Positions 1-8,231 are shown, numbered from the stretch's first letter. The stretch is 21,253 nucleotides of DNA from Clostridia bacterium (GCA_024403215.1 JAKSSJ010000008.1:1-21253), one strand, 5' to 3'. The notes: generated from the sequence alone by a model not told the origin. Program-made: numbers and translations.

Positions 1-1
1 T

Positions 2-61
2 TTTATGATGAGATTGAGGGCCAAAAATGGTAAAATTACCGTGTATGACTATGCGATTTAG
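2..61 (+). CDS. C-terminal end of an upstream gene (partial)
   Basis: An open frame enters from the left edge and stops at the TAG at 59-61. It leaves 19 codons that end in ...KITVYDYAI. The stop codon overlaps a strong ribosome binding site (TAGGAGG) for the next gene, which starts ten bases later, so the two genes are very probably co-transcribed. The fragment is too short to assign a family or function. It could be a chance open frame, but its close fit to the downstream ribosome binding site argues for a real gene end. Confidence 0.5.
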   Translation, partial: FMMRLRAKNGKITVYDYAI

Positions 62-70
62 GAGGCAGCA

Positions 71-679
71 ATGCAGGAATTATTAACGGGATTAACTGAT
101 ATTCCAATAGCGATTCTATCTTTAATCTTTACCATATTATTGGCAAGAAAAACATCAAGAAATTTTGACGGCTATATGACGTTTGCCTTAATTTGTTTTT
201 CTTCAATTTTGGGAACTATTGCGCATACAACAAATCTAACTGGCGCAGCATATAAATGGTTATGGGCAGTACTTTTCGTCTTCCTTTTTGAAAGCATAAG
301 ATGGGGAAGCTTTTTAATCATGTCTGGAATTGATCCTGGTGTAAGAAAACATACAACAAAAGCGATTATTGTTGAGGCATGGCTGTATCTATTTGCATTG
401 ATACTTATACTTACTAATAAACCAAGACCATATTATTTATATTTCCTTGTTGCCTTTGCAGTTGTAATGGTTGTTTGGACAATTGTTTTAATCGTAAAGT
501 CAAAGAAGTATACAAAATATCATATTATTATGCTTGCTTCTGGCGCTATAGCTGCTCTATTTCAGGCGCTCACAGAAGTGGTTCCTTACGCTGAATCAAT
601 AGAGCATATATTTATCATGATCGCTATGGCAGCTTTATACCTTATAGCAAAAGAGAATTGCAAGAATTTTAATGAGTAA
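71..679 (+). CDS. Seven-TM integral membrane protein of unknown function
   Basis: This 202-residue protein is almost entirely hydrophobic. By eye I see about seven membrane spans, near residues 10-28, 35-56, 62-84, 97-116, 119-142, 149-170 and 177-197, with short charged loops (ARKTSRNFDG, VKSKKYTKY). Polar residues inside or next to spans (His in IAHTT, Glu in FESIRW, Glu in ALTEVV, Glu-His in SIEHIF) could line a site, but I cannot assign a family. There is no cleavable signal peptide. The start follows TAGGAGG with good spacing. Its 3' end overlaps the rRNA methyltransferase start by eight bases, so the two are translationally coupled, which does not by itself reveal a function. Confidence 0.8.
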   Translation: MQELLTGLTDIPIAILSLIFTILLARKTSRNFDGYMTFALICFSSILGTIAHTTNLTGAAYKWLWAVLFVFLFESIRWGSFLIMSGIDPGVRKHTTKAIIVEAWLYLFALILILTNKPRPYYLYFLVAFAVVMVVWTIVLIVKSKKYTKYHIIMLASGAIAALFQALTEVVPYAESIEHIFIMIAMAALYLIAKENCKNFNE

Positions 680-1805
680 ATTAGAGCTTGTTGCAACAGC
701 CACCTTTGGACTTGAAGCAATAGTAAAAAGAGAAATAGAAGCCCTTGGCTATGAGATAACAGATTCGAGAAATGGAAGGCTAAGTTATCTTGGCGATGAA
801 AGAGCAATAGTAAAGTCTAACCTTTGGCTACGCTGTGCAGACAGAGTATACGTAAAGATGGGCGAGTTTAAGGCTACGACTTTTGAAGAGCTCTTTGAAA
901 AGACAAAGGCTATTGCATGGGAAGATTTTCTTCCGTCCAATGCGCATTTTAGCGTTATTGGAACATCAGCCTGGTCCAAGCTTCATAGTGTTCCTGCTTG
1001 CCAGTCTATTATTGAAAAGGCTGTAGTTAAAAGGCTCGGAGAATTCTATAAGCTCGAGTGGCTTCCTAAGAATGGACCTGTCTATCAGATTAGATTCATG
1101 TTCCAAAAGGATGAATGCATATTGATGATAGATAGCAGCGGAAGAGGACTTCATGATAGGGGATACAGAGTCAAATCTGTTCCTGCACCAATAAAGGAAA
1201 CTATGGCAGCTGCAATGGTTTCGCTTTCGTTCTTTAAGCCTGGTAGATTTATGATGGATCCTTTTACTGGTTCTGGAACTATTGCAATAGAAGCTGCAAT
1301 GATGGCAAGAAATCAGGCACCTGGCCTTTCAAGAAAATTTGATTCGAGCTATTGGGAGAACATTCCCGAAAGCATTTGGAAGGAAGAGAAAGCTCTTGCG
1401 TTTAGTCAGATAAGGCAGGACGATGATTTTAAAATCGTAGCTTCTGATTATGACGAAAGAGCAATTAGAATAGCAAAAAGAAATGCCGAAGAAGCTGGCG
1501 TTGATGACTGCATAGAGTTTAAAACCTATGACGCAAGAAAGCTTAAGGTTCTTAAGATGAATGAGGAGAAGGGCATGATAATATGCAATCCTCCTTATGG
1601 TCAAAGAATCGGCGATAAGGAAGATATGGCGGAGCTTTATGACAGCATGAGGGGATTTATCAGTGTAAATCCTACTTGGTCTTTATTCCTTATAACTCCA
1701 GATAAAAGCTTCGAGGCAGCTATGGGAAGAGAAGCTGACAGAAGAAGAAAGCTTTTTAATGGAGATATAGAAGCTTGCTACTATCAGTACTATGGAATTA
1801 AGTGA
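672..1805 (+). CDS. THUMP-domain class I SAM-dependent rRNA (guanine-N2) methyltransferase, RlmL/YpsC type
   Basis: This 377-residue protein has the layout of the Gram-positive RlmL N-terminal-half family: an N-terminal ferredoxin-like/THUMP RNA-binding part (about 1-160) and a C-terminal Rossmann methyltransferase. The SAM-binding motif DPFTGSGT lies at residues 196-203. The catalytic NPPYG motif at 306-310 is typical of N2-guanine or N6-adenine methylation of nucleic acid. Family members methylate G2445 of 23S rRNA (E. coli RlmL numbering), so a cytoplasmic ribosome-maturation role is likely. The exact nucleotide is inferred from the family. The start overlaps the preceding membrane protein by eight bases, and the stop overlaps the GTG start of the next gene, placing it inside a tight operon. 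Confidence 0.92.
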   Translation: MSKLELVATATFGLEAIVKREIEALGYEITDSRNGRLSYLGDERAIVKSNLWLRCADRVYVKMGEFKATTFEELFEKTKAIAWEDFLPSNAHFSVIGTSAWSKLHSVPACQSIIEKAVVKRLGEFYKLEWLPKNGPVYQIRFMFQKDECILMIDSSGRGLHDRGYRVKSVPAPIKETMAAAMVSLSFFKPGRFMMDPFTGSGTIAIEAAMMARNQAPGLSRKFDSSYWENIPESIWKEEKALAFSQIRQDDDFKIVASDYDERAIRIAKRNAEEAGVDDCIEFKTYDARKLKVLKMNEEKGMIICNPPYGQRIGDKEDMAELYDSMRGFISVNPTWSLFLITPDKSFEAAMGREADRRRKLFNGDIEACYYQYYGIK

Positions 1806-2605
1806 AGATGAATTTAAAGGATAAACGTCTGTACCTACTAGATATGGACGGAACAATTTACATAGATGAAACCCTGTTTGATGGAACCCTGGAGTTTTTA
1901 GATTCCGTAAAGAAAAACGGAGGAAGATATATTTTCCTTACGAATAACTCTTCTAAGGGCACAGAAACTTATATTGAGAAAATGAATAGGCTTGGCATTA
2001 GTGCATCGCCGGAAGATTTTCTTACATCAACAGATGCAACTGTGCACTATCTTATTAAGAATAATCTCAAAGATAAAACTTTTTATGTATGTGGCACAGA
2101 GTCTTTAAGAAATCATTTTAAATCCCTAGGATTTAAACTTAGTGAGAACACAGATGATGTAGATGTCCTTCTGCTTGGCTATGATACAGAGCTTAGCTAT
2201 AAAAAGCTTGAGGACTGCTGCAAACTTTTATTTAGAAAAGATAAGGAAGTTATATATATTGCAACTCATCCTGATTATGTATGCCCAACAGAGTATGGCT
2301 GTGCACCTGACTGCGGCAGTGTTATAGAAATGCTAAAGACCGCAACAGGCAAGACTCCTTATGTTGTTGGAAAGCCAAAGCCAGACATGGCACTACTGGC
2401 ACTTGAGAAATTTGGATACAAAAAAGAAGAGGCGTGTATTATTGGGGATAGACTCTACACAGATATTGCGTGCGGAGTAAATGCTGGCATTGATAGCATC
2501 TTTGTTCTTTCAGGCGAAGGAACAAAAGATGATATTGATAAATATCATATTCATCCAACATATATTGTGGATGGTATAAAAGATGTGCTGAAAAATATGA
2601 AGTAA
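1802..2605 (+). CDS. HAD-IIA family sugar/nucleotide phosphatase (NagD/AraL-like)
   Basis: A 267-residue cytoplasmic haloacid dehalogenase-type phosphohydrolase. The catalytic DMDGT motif is at 14-18 (nucleophile Asp14, acid/base Asp16). Motif II is TNNSS (47-51), the motif III lysine lies in GKPKPDM (190-196), and the motif IV acidic pair lies in GDRLYTD (215-221). The C2-type cap between motifs II and III places it in subfamily IIA, whose members dephosphorylate small phosphometabolites such as nucleotides, sugar phosphates, glycerol phosphate or 2-phosphoglycolate. The substrate cannot be read from the sequence. The GTG at 1802 overlaps the previous stop and has GGA five bases upstream; an ATG at 1808 is an alternative start and would shorten the protein by two residues. 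Confidence 0.9.
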   Translation: MKMNLKDKRLYLLDMDGTIYIDETLFDGTLEFLDSVKKNGGRYIFLTNNSSKGTETYIEKMNRLGISASPEDFLTSTDATVHYLIKNNLKDKTFYVCGTESLRNHFKSLGFKLSENTDDVDVLLLGYDTELSYKKLEDCCKLLFRKDKEVIYIATHPDYVCPTEYGCAPDCGSVIEMLKTATGKTPYVVGKPKPDMALLALEKFGYKKEEACIIGDRLYTDIACGVNAGIDSIFVLSGEGTKDDIDKYHIHPTYIVDGIKDVLKNMK

Positions 2606-2616
2606 GGAGATGGCGT

Positions 2617-3951
2617 ATGAAACTTGATAACAAACGCACTTTATTTGTGGGTCTAGCCTTTTTATCAATTTGTGCTTTCTGGCAGATGTACGATAATATT
2701 GTGCCTCTTATCCTAACAAAAACCTTTGGAATGAATGAGACCTATTCAGGAATCATCATGGGCGCAGACAATGTTGCTGCACTGTTTTTGCTCCCTCTGT
2801 TTGGCAGTTTGTCTGATAAGACTAACACCAAAATTGGTAAACGTATGCCATTCATACTTTTTGGAACAGTATGTGCAGCAATACTTCTAAACATACTTCC
2901 AATTTTCGATAATGGATATTTTGCAGCTCCTACTACTGGAAAGCTTGTTGGCTTTATTGTAGTACTTGGTCTTCTTCTTGTAGCAATGGGAACTTATAGA
3001 TCACCTGCAGTTGCACTTATGCCAGATGTAACACCAAAGCCATTAAGATCTAAGGCTAATGCAATCATTAACCTTATGGGAGCTTTGGGCGGCATCATAT
3101 ATCTTGGCATAGCCGCAGTAATGTATCCAAACTCTAAGACTTCTGGCTTAGAGCATGTAAACTACAGACCACTATTCATCGTGGTTGGAGTAATCATGCT
3201 CGTTGCCATTGCAGTTTTAAAACTTACAATAAACGAGCCTAAGCTTGTTAATGAGAATAAAGAGCTTGAAGATAAGCATCCAGAGTGGAACCTTGCTGAA
3301 GATGATGGAAGCGGCACGGAGGTGCTTCCAAAGGAAGTAAAGAAGAGCCTTGGTTTCCTTCTTGCATCAATTGCACTTTGGTTCTTTGGATATAACGGAG
3401 TTACAACTTGGTTCACAACCTACGTTAACGAGGTTATGGGACAGGGACTTGGTGGAGCCTCTACTTGTCTTCTTATTGCAACAGGAGGAGCAATAGTATC
3501 CTATATTCCAATTGGTATTCTTGCTTCTAAGATTGGAAGAAAGAAAACTATTCAGCTTGGTATCATAGTTCTTGCTGTGTGCTTTGGCCTTGGATACTTT
3601 ATCACAACATCGTTTACATCAATCAATTTGATTATGTTCGTAGTATTTGCTGTTGTTGGATTTGCATGGGCTGCAATCAATGTTAACTCACTTCCTATGG
3701 TTGTAGAAATGTGCAAAGGATCTGACATAGGTAAGTTTACTGGATACTACTATACAGCATCGATGGCTGCACAGATTGTTACACCAGCACTTGCAGGTAC
3801 CTTAATGAGAAATATTAGCTACACAGTATTGTTCCCATATGCAGCAATCTTTGTAGCATTAAGCTTTGTAACCATGCTCTTTGTAAAGCATGGCGATGCA
3901 AAAGCAGAAGCAAAGAAAGGTCTTGAAGCTTTCGAGGACATGGATGATTAA
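2617..3951 (+). CDS. MFS transporter, SLC45/sucrose-symporter-like
   Basis: A 444-residue polytopic inner-membrane transporter with about 12 hydrophobic spans and a charged central loop (about residues 210-245, rich in Glu/Lys/Asp). The loop between spans 2 and 3 carries GSLSDKTNTKIGKRMPF (63-79), the version of the MFS signature found in the glycoside/sucrose symporter (SLC45, GPH-like) branch. A matching SKIGRKK element sits in the second half. Family members usually couple sugar or glycoside uptake to cations, but the substrate is unknown. The downstream GDPD and glycerol-phosphate-type oxidoreductases raise the possibility of a glycerol-phosphate or glycoside substrate, which is inference only. 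A good AAGGAG ribosome binding site precedes the ATG. The last eight bases overlap the GDPD start. Confidence 0.87.
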   Translation: MKLDNKRTLFVGLAFLSICAFWQMYDNIVPLILTKTFGMNETYSGIIMGADNVAALFLLPLFGSLSDKTNTKIGKRMPFILFGTVCAAILLNILPIFDNGYFAAPTTGKLVGFIVVLGLLLVAMGTYRSPAVALMPDVTPKPLRSKANAIINLMGALGGIIYLGIAAVMYPNSKTSGLEHVNYRPLFIVVGVIMLVAIAVLKLTINEPKLVNENKELEDKHPEWNLAEDDGSGTEVLPKEVKKSLGFLLASIALWFFGYNGVTTWFTTYVNEVMGQGLGGASTCLLIATGGAIVSYIPIGILASKIGRKKTIQLGIIVLAVCFGLGYFITTSFTSINLIMFVVFAVVGFAWAAINVNSLPMVVEMCKGSDIGKFTGYYYTASMAAQIVTPALAGTLMRNISYTVLFPYAAIFVALSFVTMLFVKHGDAKAEAKKGLEAFEDMDD

Positions 3952-4666
3952 AGGAATTTACGCCCATAGAGGCTATCATAATAAACCAAGCATACCAGAA
4001 AACTCTATGGCTGCATTTAAAAGAGCAATAGAAAGAGGATGGGGCGCAGAGCTTGACGTGCATCTTATTAAAGATGGAAGCCTGGTTGTTTTTCATGACT
4101 CCGAGCTTAAAAGATGCACAGGAGTAGATGGAATAATAGAAGATTTAACTTTTGAAGAGGCTCGCTCTTTAAGATTAGAGGGTACTGATGAACAGATTCC
4201 AAGCTTCGATGAAGTGCTAGAGCTGTTTGAAGGAAGAAAGCCTCTTATCATAGAACTTAAAGCTTACAAGGGAAACCATTTTGCATTAGCAGAAGCTGTG
4301 TGCAAAAGGCTTGATAGCTATAAAGGGGAATTTTGCATCGAGTCCTTTGATCCAAGAGCTATTGCTGATGTTAGAAAGCTAAGACCGAATATCTATAGAG
4401 GTCAGCTTGCACAAGATTTTGTAAAAAGGCGTGAGGGCTTGCCTTGGTATCAAAGAATTGTTCTTACAAATCTATTATTAAACTTTATGACAAAGCCAAA
4501 CTTTATTGCATATAGGTTTGAGGATAGATCAAATAAGAGAAATAGATATTGCATAAGACATGGCATACAAGAGGTGTGCTGGACTATTGCAAATAAAAAA
4601 GATTTTGATGAAGTAATAAAAGATGGAGCAATTCCTATCTTTGAGAGATTTGATCCGGAGGAATAA
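3944..4666 (+). CDS. Glycerophosphodiester phosphodiesterase (GDPD, UgpQ-like cytoplasmic type)
   Basis: A 240-residue cytoplasmic enzyme with no signal peptide that would hydrolyse glycerophosphodiesters to sn-glycerol-3-phosphate and an alcohol. Numbered from the chosen start, the catalytic and metal-binding set is visible: H8-R9-G10, P18-E19-N20, E36 and D38 in AELDVH, H51-D52 in FHD, and the later IELKAY strand. I chose ATG 3944 rather than an in-frame ATG at 3890. It has GAGG at suitable spacing, overlaps the transporter stop by eight bases, and gives the usual family start just before the HRG motif; the longer version would add a lysine-rich, non-homologous leader. The next gene, a GlpA-like oxidoreductase, starts immediately after its stop, so the product may be handed to glycerol-3-phosphate oxidation. 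Confidence 0.9.
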   Translation: MIKGIYAHRGYHNKPSIPENSMAAFKRAIERGWGAELDVHLIKDGSLVVFHDSELKRCTGVDGIIEDLTFEEARSLRLEGTDEQIPSFDEVLELFEGRKPLIIELKAYKGNHFALAEAVCKRLDSYKGEFCIESFDPRAIADVRKLRPNIYRGQLAQDFVKRREGLPWYQRIVLTNLLLNFMTKPNFIAYRFEDRSNKRNRYCIRHGIQEVCWTIANKKDFDEVIKDGAIPIFERFDPEE

Positions 4667-6091
4667 ATGTTTGATGTTGTAGTTATAGGCTGCGGAATTG
4701 TTGGCAGCGCAATAGCATATGAGCTTTCTAAGTACAAGCTCTCTGTTTGCGTGATAGAAAAAGAAAATGATGTATCTATGGGTGCCACAAAGGCTAACTC
4801 AGCAATTATTCATGCGGGCTATGATCCAGTTCCAGGAAGTCTTATGGCAAAGTTAAACGTAAGAGGTGCCCATCTTGCAAAGGAACTAGCTCAAAAGCTC
4901 GATGTTCCTTACGATAACTGTGGAGCTTTTGTTCTTGCGTTTAGGGATGAGGATGTTAAGCTTCTTAAGGAACTTAAAAGAAGAGGCGATGCTAATGGTG
5001 TTCCTGGGCTTGAGATACTTACAGGCGATGAAGCAAGAAAATTAGAACCAACTCTTTCAGAGAATGTCGTTGCTGCACTTAATGCTCCAAGCTCGGCAAT
5101 TATCTCTCCTTGGGAATACTGCCTTGCATTAGCAGAGACTGCAGTAAAAAATGGAGCAGAATTAAAGCTTGAGACAGAGCTTATTTCCGCAAAGAGGGAA
5201 AAGGACTATTGGAGTCTTAAGACAAACGACGGAGGTATTGATGCACGTTTTGTAATCAATGCTGCAGGAGTTTCATCAGATAAGGTGCATGATATGATGG
5301 CTCCTCATAGCTTTGATATTATTCCAAGCAGAGGACAGTACTATCTTTTGGATAAGTGCGAGTGTCAAAGAGCAAAGCGTACAATTTTCCAGTGTCCAAA
5401 TGAACTTGGAAAGGGAGTTTTGGTTTCTCCAACTGTTCATGGCAACTTAATTGTTGGGCCAGACTCAGAGATTGTTGAGGGAGAAAACAAGGATACAACA
5501 GCAGCAGGACTTGCCTTTGTTAAGGAAAAGTCTGTGCTCTCCGTGCCAAGCATAGATTTTAGGAATTCAATTAGAAACTTTGCTGGAGTTAGAGCAAGAT
5601 CTACTTCTAGCGATTTTATCATTTCATATGCAGATGGAGCAGAGAACTTTATTGATGCTGCAGGAATTTGTTCTCCTGGACTTTCTTCTGCGCCTGCTAT
5701 TGGAGAATATGTTGTAGAGCTTCTTAAAGAAAAGATGACTTTAGAAAAGAAGGATAATTTCATCTGTGAAAGAAAGAGAACAAAGCTTAAAGCACTAAAT
5801 CCAGAAGAAAGAGCAAAGCTTATTGAAAAGAATCCTAAGTATGGTCATATCATCTGTAGATGCGAGACTATAAGTGAGGGTGAAATATTAGATACATTTA
5901 ATACTCCTATAGCTCCAAGAACAGTTGATGGAGTTAAAAGGAGGGTTGGCGCTGGCATGGGAAGATGTCAGGGCGGCTTTTGCGGGCCAAATGTTGTGGC
6001 AATACTTGCAAAAGCAATGTCAGTAAAAGAAACAGAAATACTTCAAGATGGAAAGGGAAGCTACGTGCTTACCAATAAGATAGGAGAGTAG
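4667..6091 (+). CDS. GlpA-like FAD-dependent oxidoreductase with C-terminal BFD-like [2Fe-2S] domain (putative glycerol-3-phosphate dehydrogenase subunit)
   Basis: This 474-residue flavoprotein begins with a dinucleotide-binding GCGIVG fold (residues 8-13) of the DAO/GlpA superfamily and ends with a BFD-like iron-sulfur domain. Its four cysteines are at 397 and 399 (CRC) and 434 and 439 (CQGGFC). This layout is the anaerobic glycerol-3-phosphate dehydrogenase/YgfK-type pair common in Clostridia and Thermotogae, where it works with the FAD/NAD oxidoreductase encoded next door. The expected reaction is oxidation of sn-glycerol-3-phosphate to dihydroxyacetone phosphate, with electrons passed through the Fe-S domain. 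Substrate assignment is by family and by the upstream GDPD. It starts immediately after the GDPD stop with a GGAGG ribosome binding site. Oxidation of another 2-hydroxy substrate is possible. Confidence 0.85.
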   Translation: MFDVVVIGCGIVGSAIAYELSKYKLSVCVIEKENDVSMGATKANSAIIHAGYDPVPGSLMAKLNVRGAHLAKELAQKLDVPYDNCGAFVLAFRDEDVKLLKELKRRGDANGVPGLEILTGDEARKLEPTLSENVVAALNAPSSAIISPWEYCLALAETAVKNGAELKLETELISAKREKDYWSLKTNDGGIDARFVINAAGVSSDKVHDMMAPHSFDIIPSRGQYYLLDKCECQRAKRTIFQCPNELGKGVLVSPTVHGNLIVGPDSEIVEGENKDTTAAGLAFVKEKSVLSVPSIDFRNSIRNFAGVRARSTSSDFIISYADGAENFIDAAGICSPGLSSAPAIGEYVVELLKEKMTLEKKDNFICERKRTKLKALNPEERAKLIEKNPKYGHIICRCETISEGEILDTFNTPIAPRTVDGVKRRVGAGMGRCQGGFCGPNVVAILAKAMSVKETEILQDGKGSYVLTNKIGE

Positions 6092-6095
6092 GGCT

Positions 6096-7517
6096 ATGTA
6101 TGATTTAATTGTAATTGGTGGTGGCCCTGCTGGAATGGCAGCTGCCTTAGAGGCAAAGAAGAATGGCCTTAAAAAAATATTAATAGTTGAAAGAAATAAA
6201 AGCCTTGGAGGAATCTTGAATCAGTGTATTCACAACGGCTTTGGACTGCACTATTTTAAAGAAGAGCTCACAGGACCAGAATATGCAAATCGTTTTGCAA
6301 AGCTTGTTAAAGAAACTGATATCGAAGTTAGAACAGACACTATGGTGCTTGATTTAACTAAGGATAAAAAGGTTCATATGGCAAGCAGTACTTATGGCTA
6401 TAAAGTAGAAGAAGCAAAGGCTATTATACTCGCCATGGGCTGCAGAGAAAGAACTAGAGGCTCTATTGGAACACCAGGTAGTAGACCAGCTGGAATTTAT
6501 ACGGCAGGCGCTGCACAAAAGTATGTAAATATTGATGGCTTTATGCCTGGCAGAAGAGTTGTCATTTTAGGAAGTGGAGACATTGGTCTTATCATGGCAA
6601 GAAGACTTACCCTTGAGGGCGCAAAGGTTCTTGCTTGCATAGAGGTTATGCCTTATTCTGCAGGTCTCAATAGAAATGTTGTTCAGTGCTTAAAGGATTA
6701 TGGTATTCCACTTTATCTTTCTCATACTGTAACAGAGGTAAGAGGAAAAGAAAGAGTTGAGCAGGTAGTTGCTTGCAAGGTTGATGAACATTTCAATCCT
6801 GTTAAAGGAACCGAAATGGTATTTGATTGCGATGCTCTGCTTCTTTCTGTTGGACTTGTTCCAGAAAACGAGCTTACAAGATCTTGCGGTATAGAGATGA
6901 ACGATAAGACGAGAGGACCAGTTTTGTATGATAACTGTGAAACCTCAATTCCTGGCATCTTTGCTTGCGGCAATGTTGCCCATGTTCATGATCTTGCAGA
7001 CAATGTAAGCTTAGAAGCTATTAAGGCTGGAGCTGCTGCCGCAGATTATGTTTTAAATAATGCAAAGCGTCCAGAAGAGCTTCTTCCAATTAATCTAGAG
7101 AAGACTGCAAATTATCGCGGCGAGCCAGAAGGATTACCAGAAGGCGTAAGCTCAATGGTTTGCATAGTATGTCCAAATGGCTGCATGCTTAATTTAGATT
7201 ATAACCAAAAGGATGAAAATGGTCTTCCAAAGATTACGGGTAATAAGTGCAAGAGGGGAATAGAATATGCTATTAAGGAGCTATCTAGCCCAGAAAGAGT
7301 GATTACATCCTCTGTTGCCTTTAAAGGACCATTTGAAGATTTTGAGGCAAAGCGTTGCCCAGTTAAAACTGATGCGCCAATTCCAAAATCTAAGATAGAA
7401 GAGGTTGCAAAGAAGCTTAAGGAAATAGAGATAGATAAACCAGTATCTGTTGGAGACATTATTGTTTCTAACATTTGCGGTACAGGAGCTAATATTATTA
7501 GCACTGGAAGCTTCTAA
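6096..7517 (+). CDS. FAD/NAD(P)-dependent oxidoreductase fused to a DUF1667 cysteine-rich domain
   Basis: A 473-residue protein. Residues 1-340 form a two-Rossmann pyridine-nucleotide-disulfide oxidoreductase fold, with FAD-binding GGGPAG at 8-13, NAD-binding GSGDIG at 159-164 and a conserved LNQCIHNGFG stretch around Cys44. Residues 350-473 are a DUF1667 domain, with Cys356, Cys359, Cys363 and, in GNKCKRG, Cys385, which probably bind an Fe-S cluster or metal. In many Firmicutes these are two genes lying beside the GlpA-like gene, so here they are fused. The protein probably takes electrons from the GlpA-like partner and exchanges them with NAD(P)H. It starts five bases after its partner's stop with a GGAGA ribosome binding site. 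It is the last gene of the first cluster; no clear terminator follows. Confidence 0.85.
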   Translation: MYDLIVIGGGPAGMAAALEAKKNGLKKILIVERNKSLGGILNQCIHNGFGLHYFKEELTGPEYANRFAKLVKETDIEVRTDTMVLDLTKDKKVHMASSTYGYKVEEAKAIILAMGCRERTRGSIGTPGSRPAGIYTAGAAQKYVNIDGFMPGRRVVILGSGDIGLIMARRLTLEGAKVLACIEVMPYSAGLNRNVVQCLKDYGIPLYLSHTVTEVRGKERVEQVVACKVDEHFNPVKGTEMVFDCDALLLSVGLVPENELTRSCGIEMNDKTRGPVLYDNCETSIPGIFACGNVAHVHDLADNVSLEAIKAGAAAADYVLNNAKRPEELLPINLEKTANYRGEPEGLPEGVSSMVCIVCPNGCMLNLDYNQKDENGLPKITGNKCKRGIEYAIKELSSPERVITSSVAFKGPFEDFEAKRCPVKTDAPIPKSKIEEVAKKLKEIEIDKPVSVGDIIVSNICGTGANIISTGSF

Positions 7518-7563
7518 AGATTGTTAAGTATTTGTCAATTTCTATAACAAATTAGCGATAATG

Positions 7564-7582
7564 TTGTAGCTTTGTATACAAA
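7564..7582. promoter_or_regulatory. Palindrome upstream of the ATPase operon (possible operator)
   Basis: A perfect 12-bp palindrome TTTGTATACAAA lies at 7571-7582, flanked by a GTAGC/GCTAC inverted repeat (7566-7570 and 7589-7593). The overlapping stretch 7564-7581 also has the TTGT-N10-ACAA frame of a Rex site, but its inner positions fit poorly. It could be a GntR-type operator or a second, weaker Rex site. The regulator is unknown. Confidence 0.4.
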
Positions 7583-7597
7583 ACGAATGCTACAGGT

Positions 7598-7615
7598 ATG
7601 TTAAAATATTAACAA
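7598..7615. promoter_or_regulatory. Putative Rex (redox repressor) operator before the V-ATPase operon
   Basis: The 18-bp dyad ATGTTAAAATATTAACAA matches the clostridial Rex consensus TTGTTAA-N4-TTAACAA at 13 of 14 defined positions. It overlaps a plausible extended -10 element (TG at 7599-7600, TAAAAT at 7602-7607), so bound Rex would block RNA polymerase. Rex releases DNA when NADH is high, so expression of the ATPase would rise with reducing power. The match is seen directly; binding is inferred. No rex gene lies in the window. Confidence 0.6.
7599..7607 (+). promoter_or_regulatory. Candidate extended -10 promoter of the V-ATPase operon
   Basis: TGTTAAAAT provides a TGn extension plus a TAAAAT -10 hexamer, 55 bases before the ATPase E start codon. 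There is no good -35 hexamer at 17 bp, which extended -10 promoters tolerate. It coincides with the Rex-like dyad. An alternative is TTGTCA (7532-7537) with GATAAT (7557-7562), at a long 19-bp spacing. Confidence 0.35.
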
Positions 7616-7661
7616 TACTATGTTTTAAGTTATTTTTAGATAAAGAGATAAGGAGAAAATC

Positions 7662-8222
7662 ATGGAACTTCAAATCAATGATTTAGTTTCCGCAATCAAG
7701 AAGGATGGAATAGAAACTGCTCAAAAAGAAGCAGCAGAGATTATTTCCAAAGCCAAAGAAGAAGCAGAAGCTATAATCACAAATGCCAAATCAGAAGCTG
7801 CCAAATTAAAAGAAGCTTCTGAGAAAGAAATTAAGATTTTTGAAGACAGTGCCAGGGTTAGCGCAGAGCAAGCAAAGCGTGATGCTGTGCTTGCTGTAAA
7901 AGCTGAGCTTAATGCAGAGTTTGATAAGCTTTTAAAGGCTGATGTAAACAAAGCATTAGACGATAAGCTTCTCGCAAAGCACATACTTGCTGCAGTAAGC
8001 GGTGAGAATGTTGCTGATTATGCTGTAGAGCTTAAGAGCGTTTCTGAGTCACTTGAAAAAGAACTTGCTGGAGAAATCAAAAAAGGTCTTGAGCTTAGGG
8101 TATCTAAGATGATCAAGGGAGGCTTTAAGATAGCCGCAAAGGATGGATCTGGCTACTTTGATTGTAGTGACGAAGAGCTTGCAAATATCCTAGCGCCTTT
8201 CTTCCGTGATGTTAGATTATAA
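7662..8222 (+). CDS. ntpE: V-type ATPase subunit E (peripheral stalk)
   Basis: A 186-residue soluble protein whose first ~100 residues form a long Ala/Glu/Lys-rich amphipathic helix (IISKAKEEAEAIITNAKSEA and onward). This is typical of the V/A-ATPase stator subunit E, which forms the peripheral stalk joining the catalytic head to subunit I. A compact C-terminal domain follows, ending in ILAPFFRDVRL. Assignment rests on this architecture and on its position directly upstream of A and B, as primary sequence is poorly conserved in this subunit. It is the first gene of the operon, with a clear AAGGAGA ribosome binding site. The usual stalk partner (subunit G/H) is not encoded nearby. Confidence 0.85.
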   Translation: MELQINDLVSAIKKDGIETAQKEAAEIISKAKEEAEAIITNAKSEAAKLKEASEKEIKIFEDSARVSAEQAKRDAVLAVKAELNAEFDKLLKADVNKALDDKLLAKHILAAVSGENVADYAVELKSVSESLEKELAGEIKKGLELRVSKMIKGGFKIAAKDGSGYFDCSDEELANILAPFFRDVRL

Positions 8223-8231
8223 GGAGGGTGT

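Noticed and set aside
3890..3943. Longer GDPD start at 3890
   Set aside because: It adds 18 lysine/glutamine-rich residues that are the out-of-frame reading of the transporter tail. ATG 3944 has a better ribosome binding site and fits the family start.
7521..7552. TTGTTA/TAACAA and ATTTGT/ACAAAT inverted repeats as a terminator or Rex site after the oxidoreductase gene
   Set aside because: The arms are AT-rich with no T-tract, and the TTGT-to-ACAA spacing is eleven rather than ten. No clear terminator or operator can be claimed.
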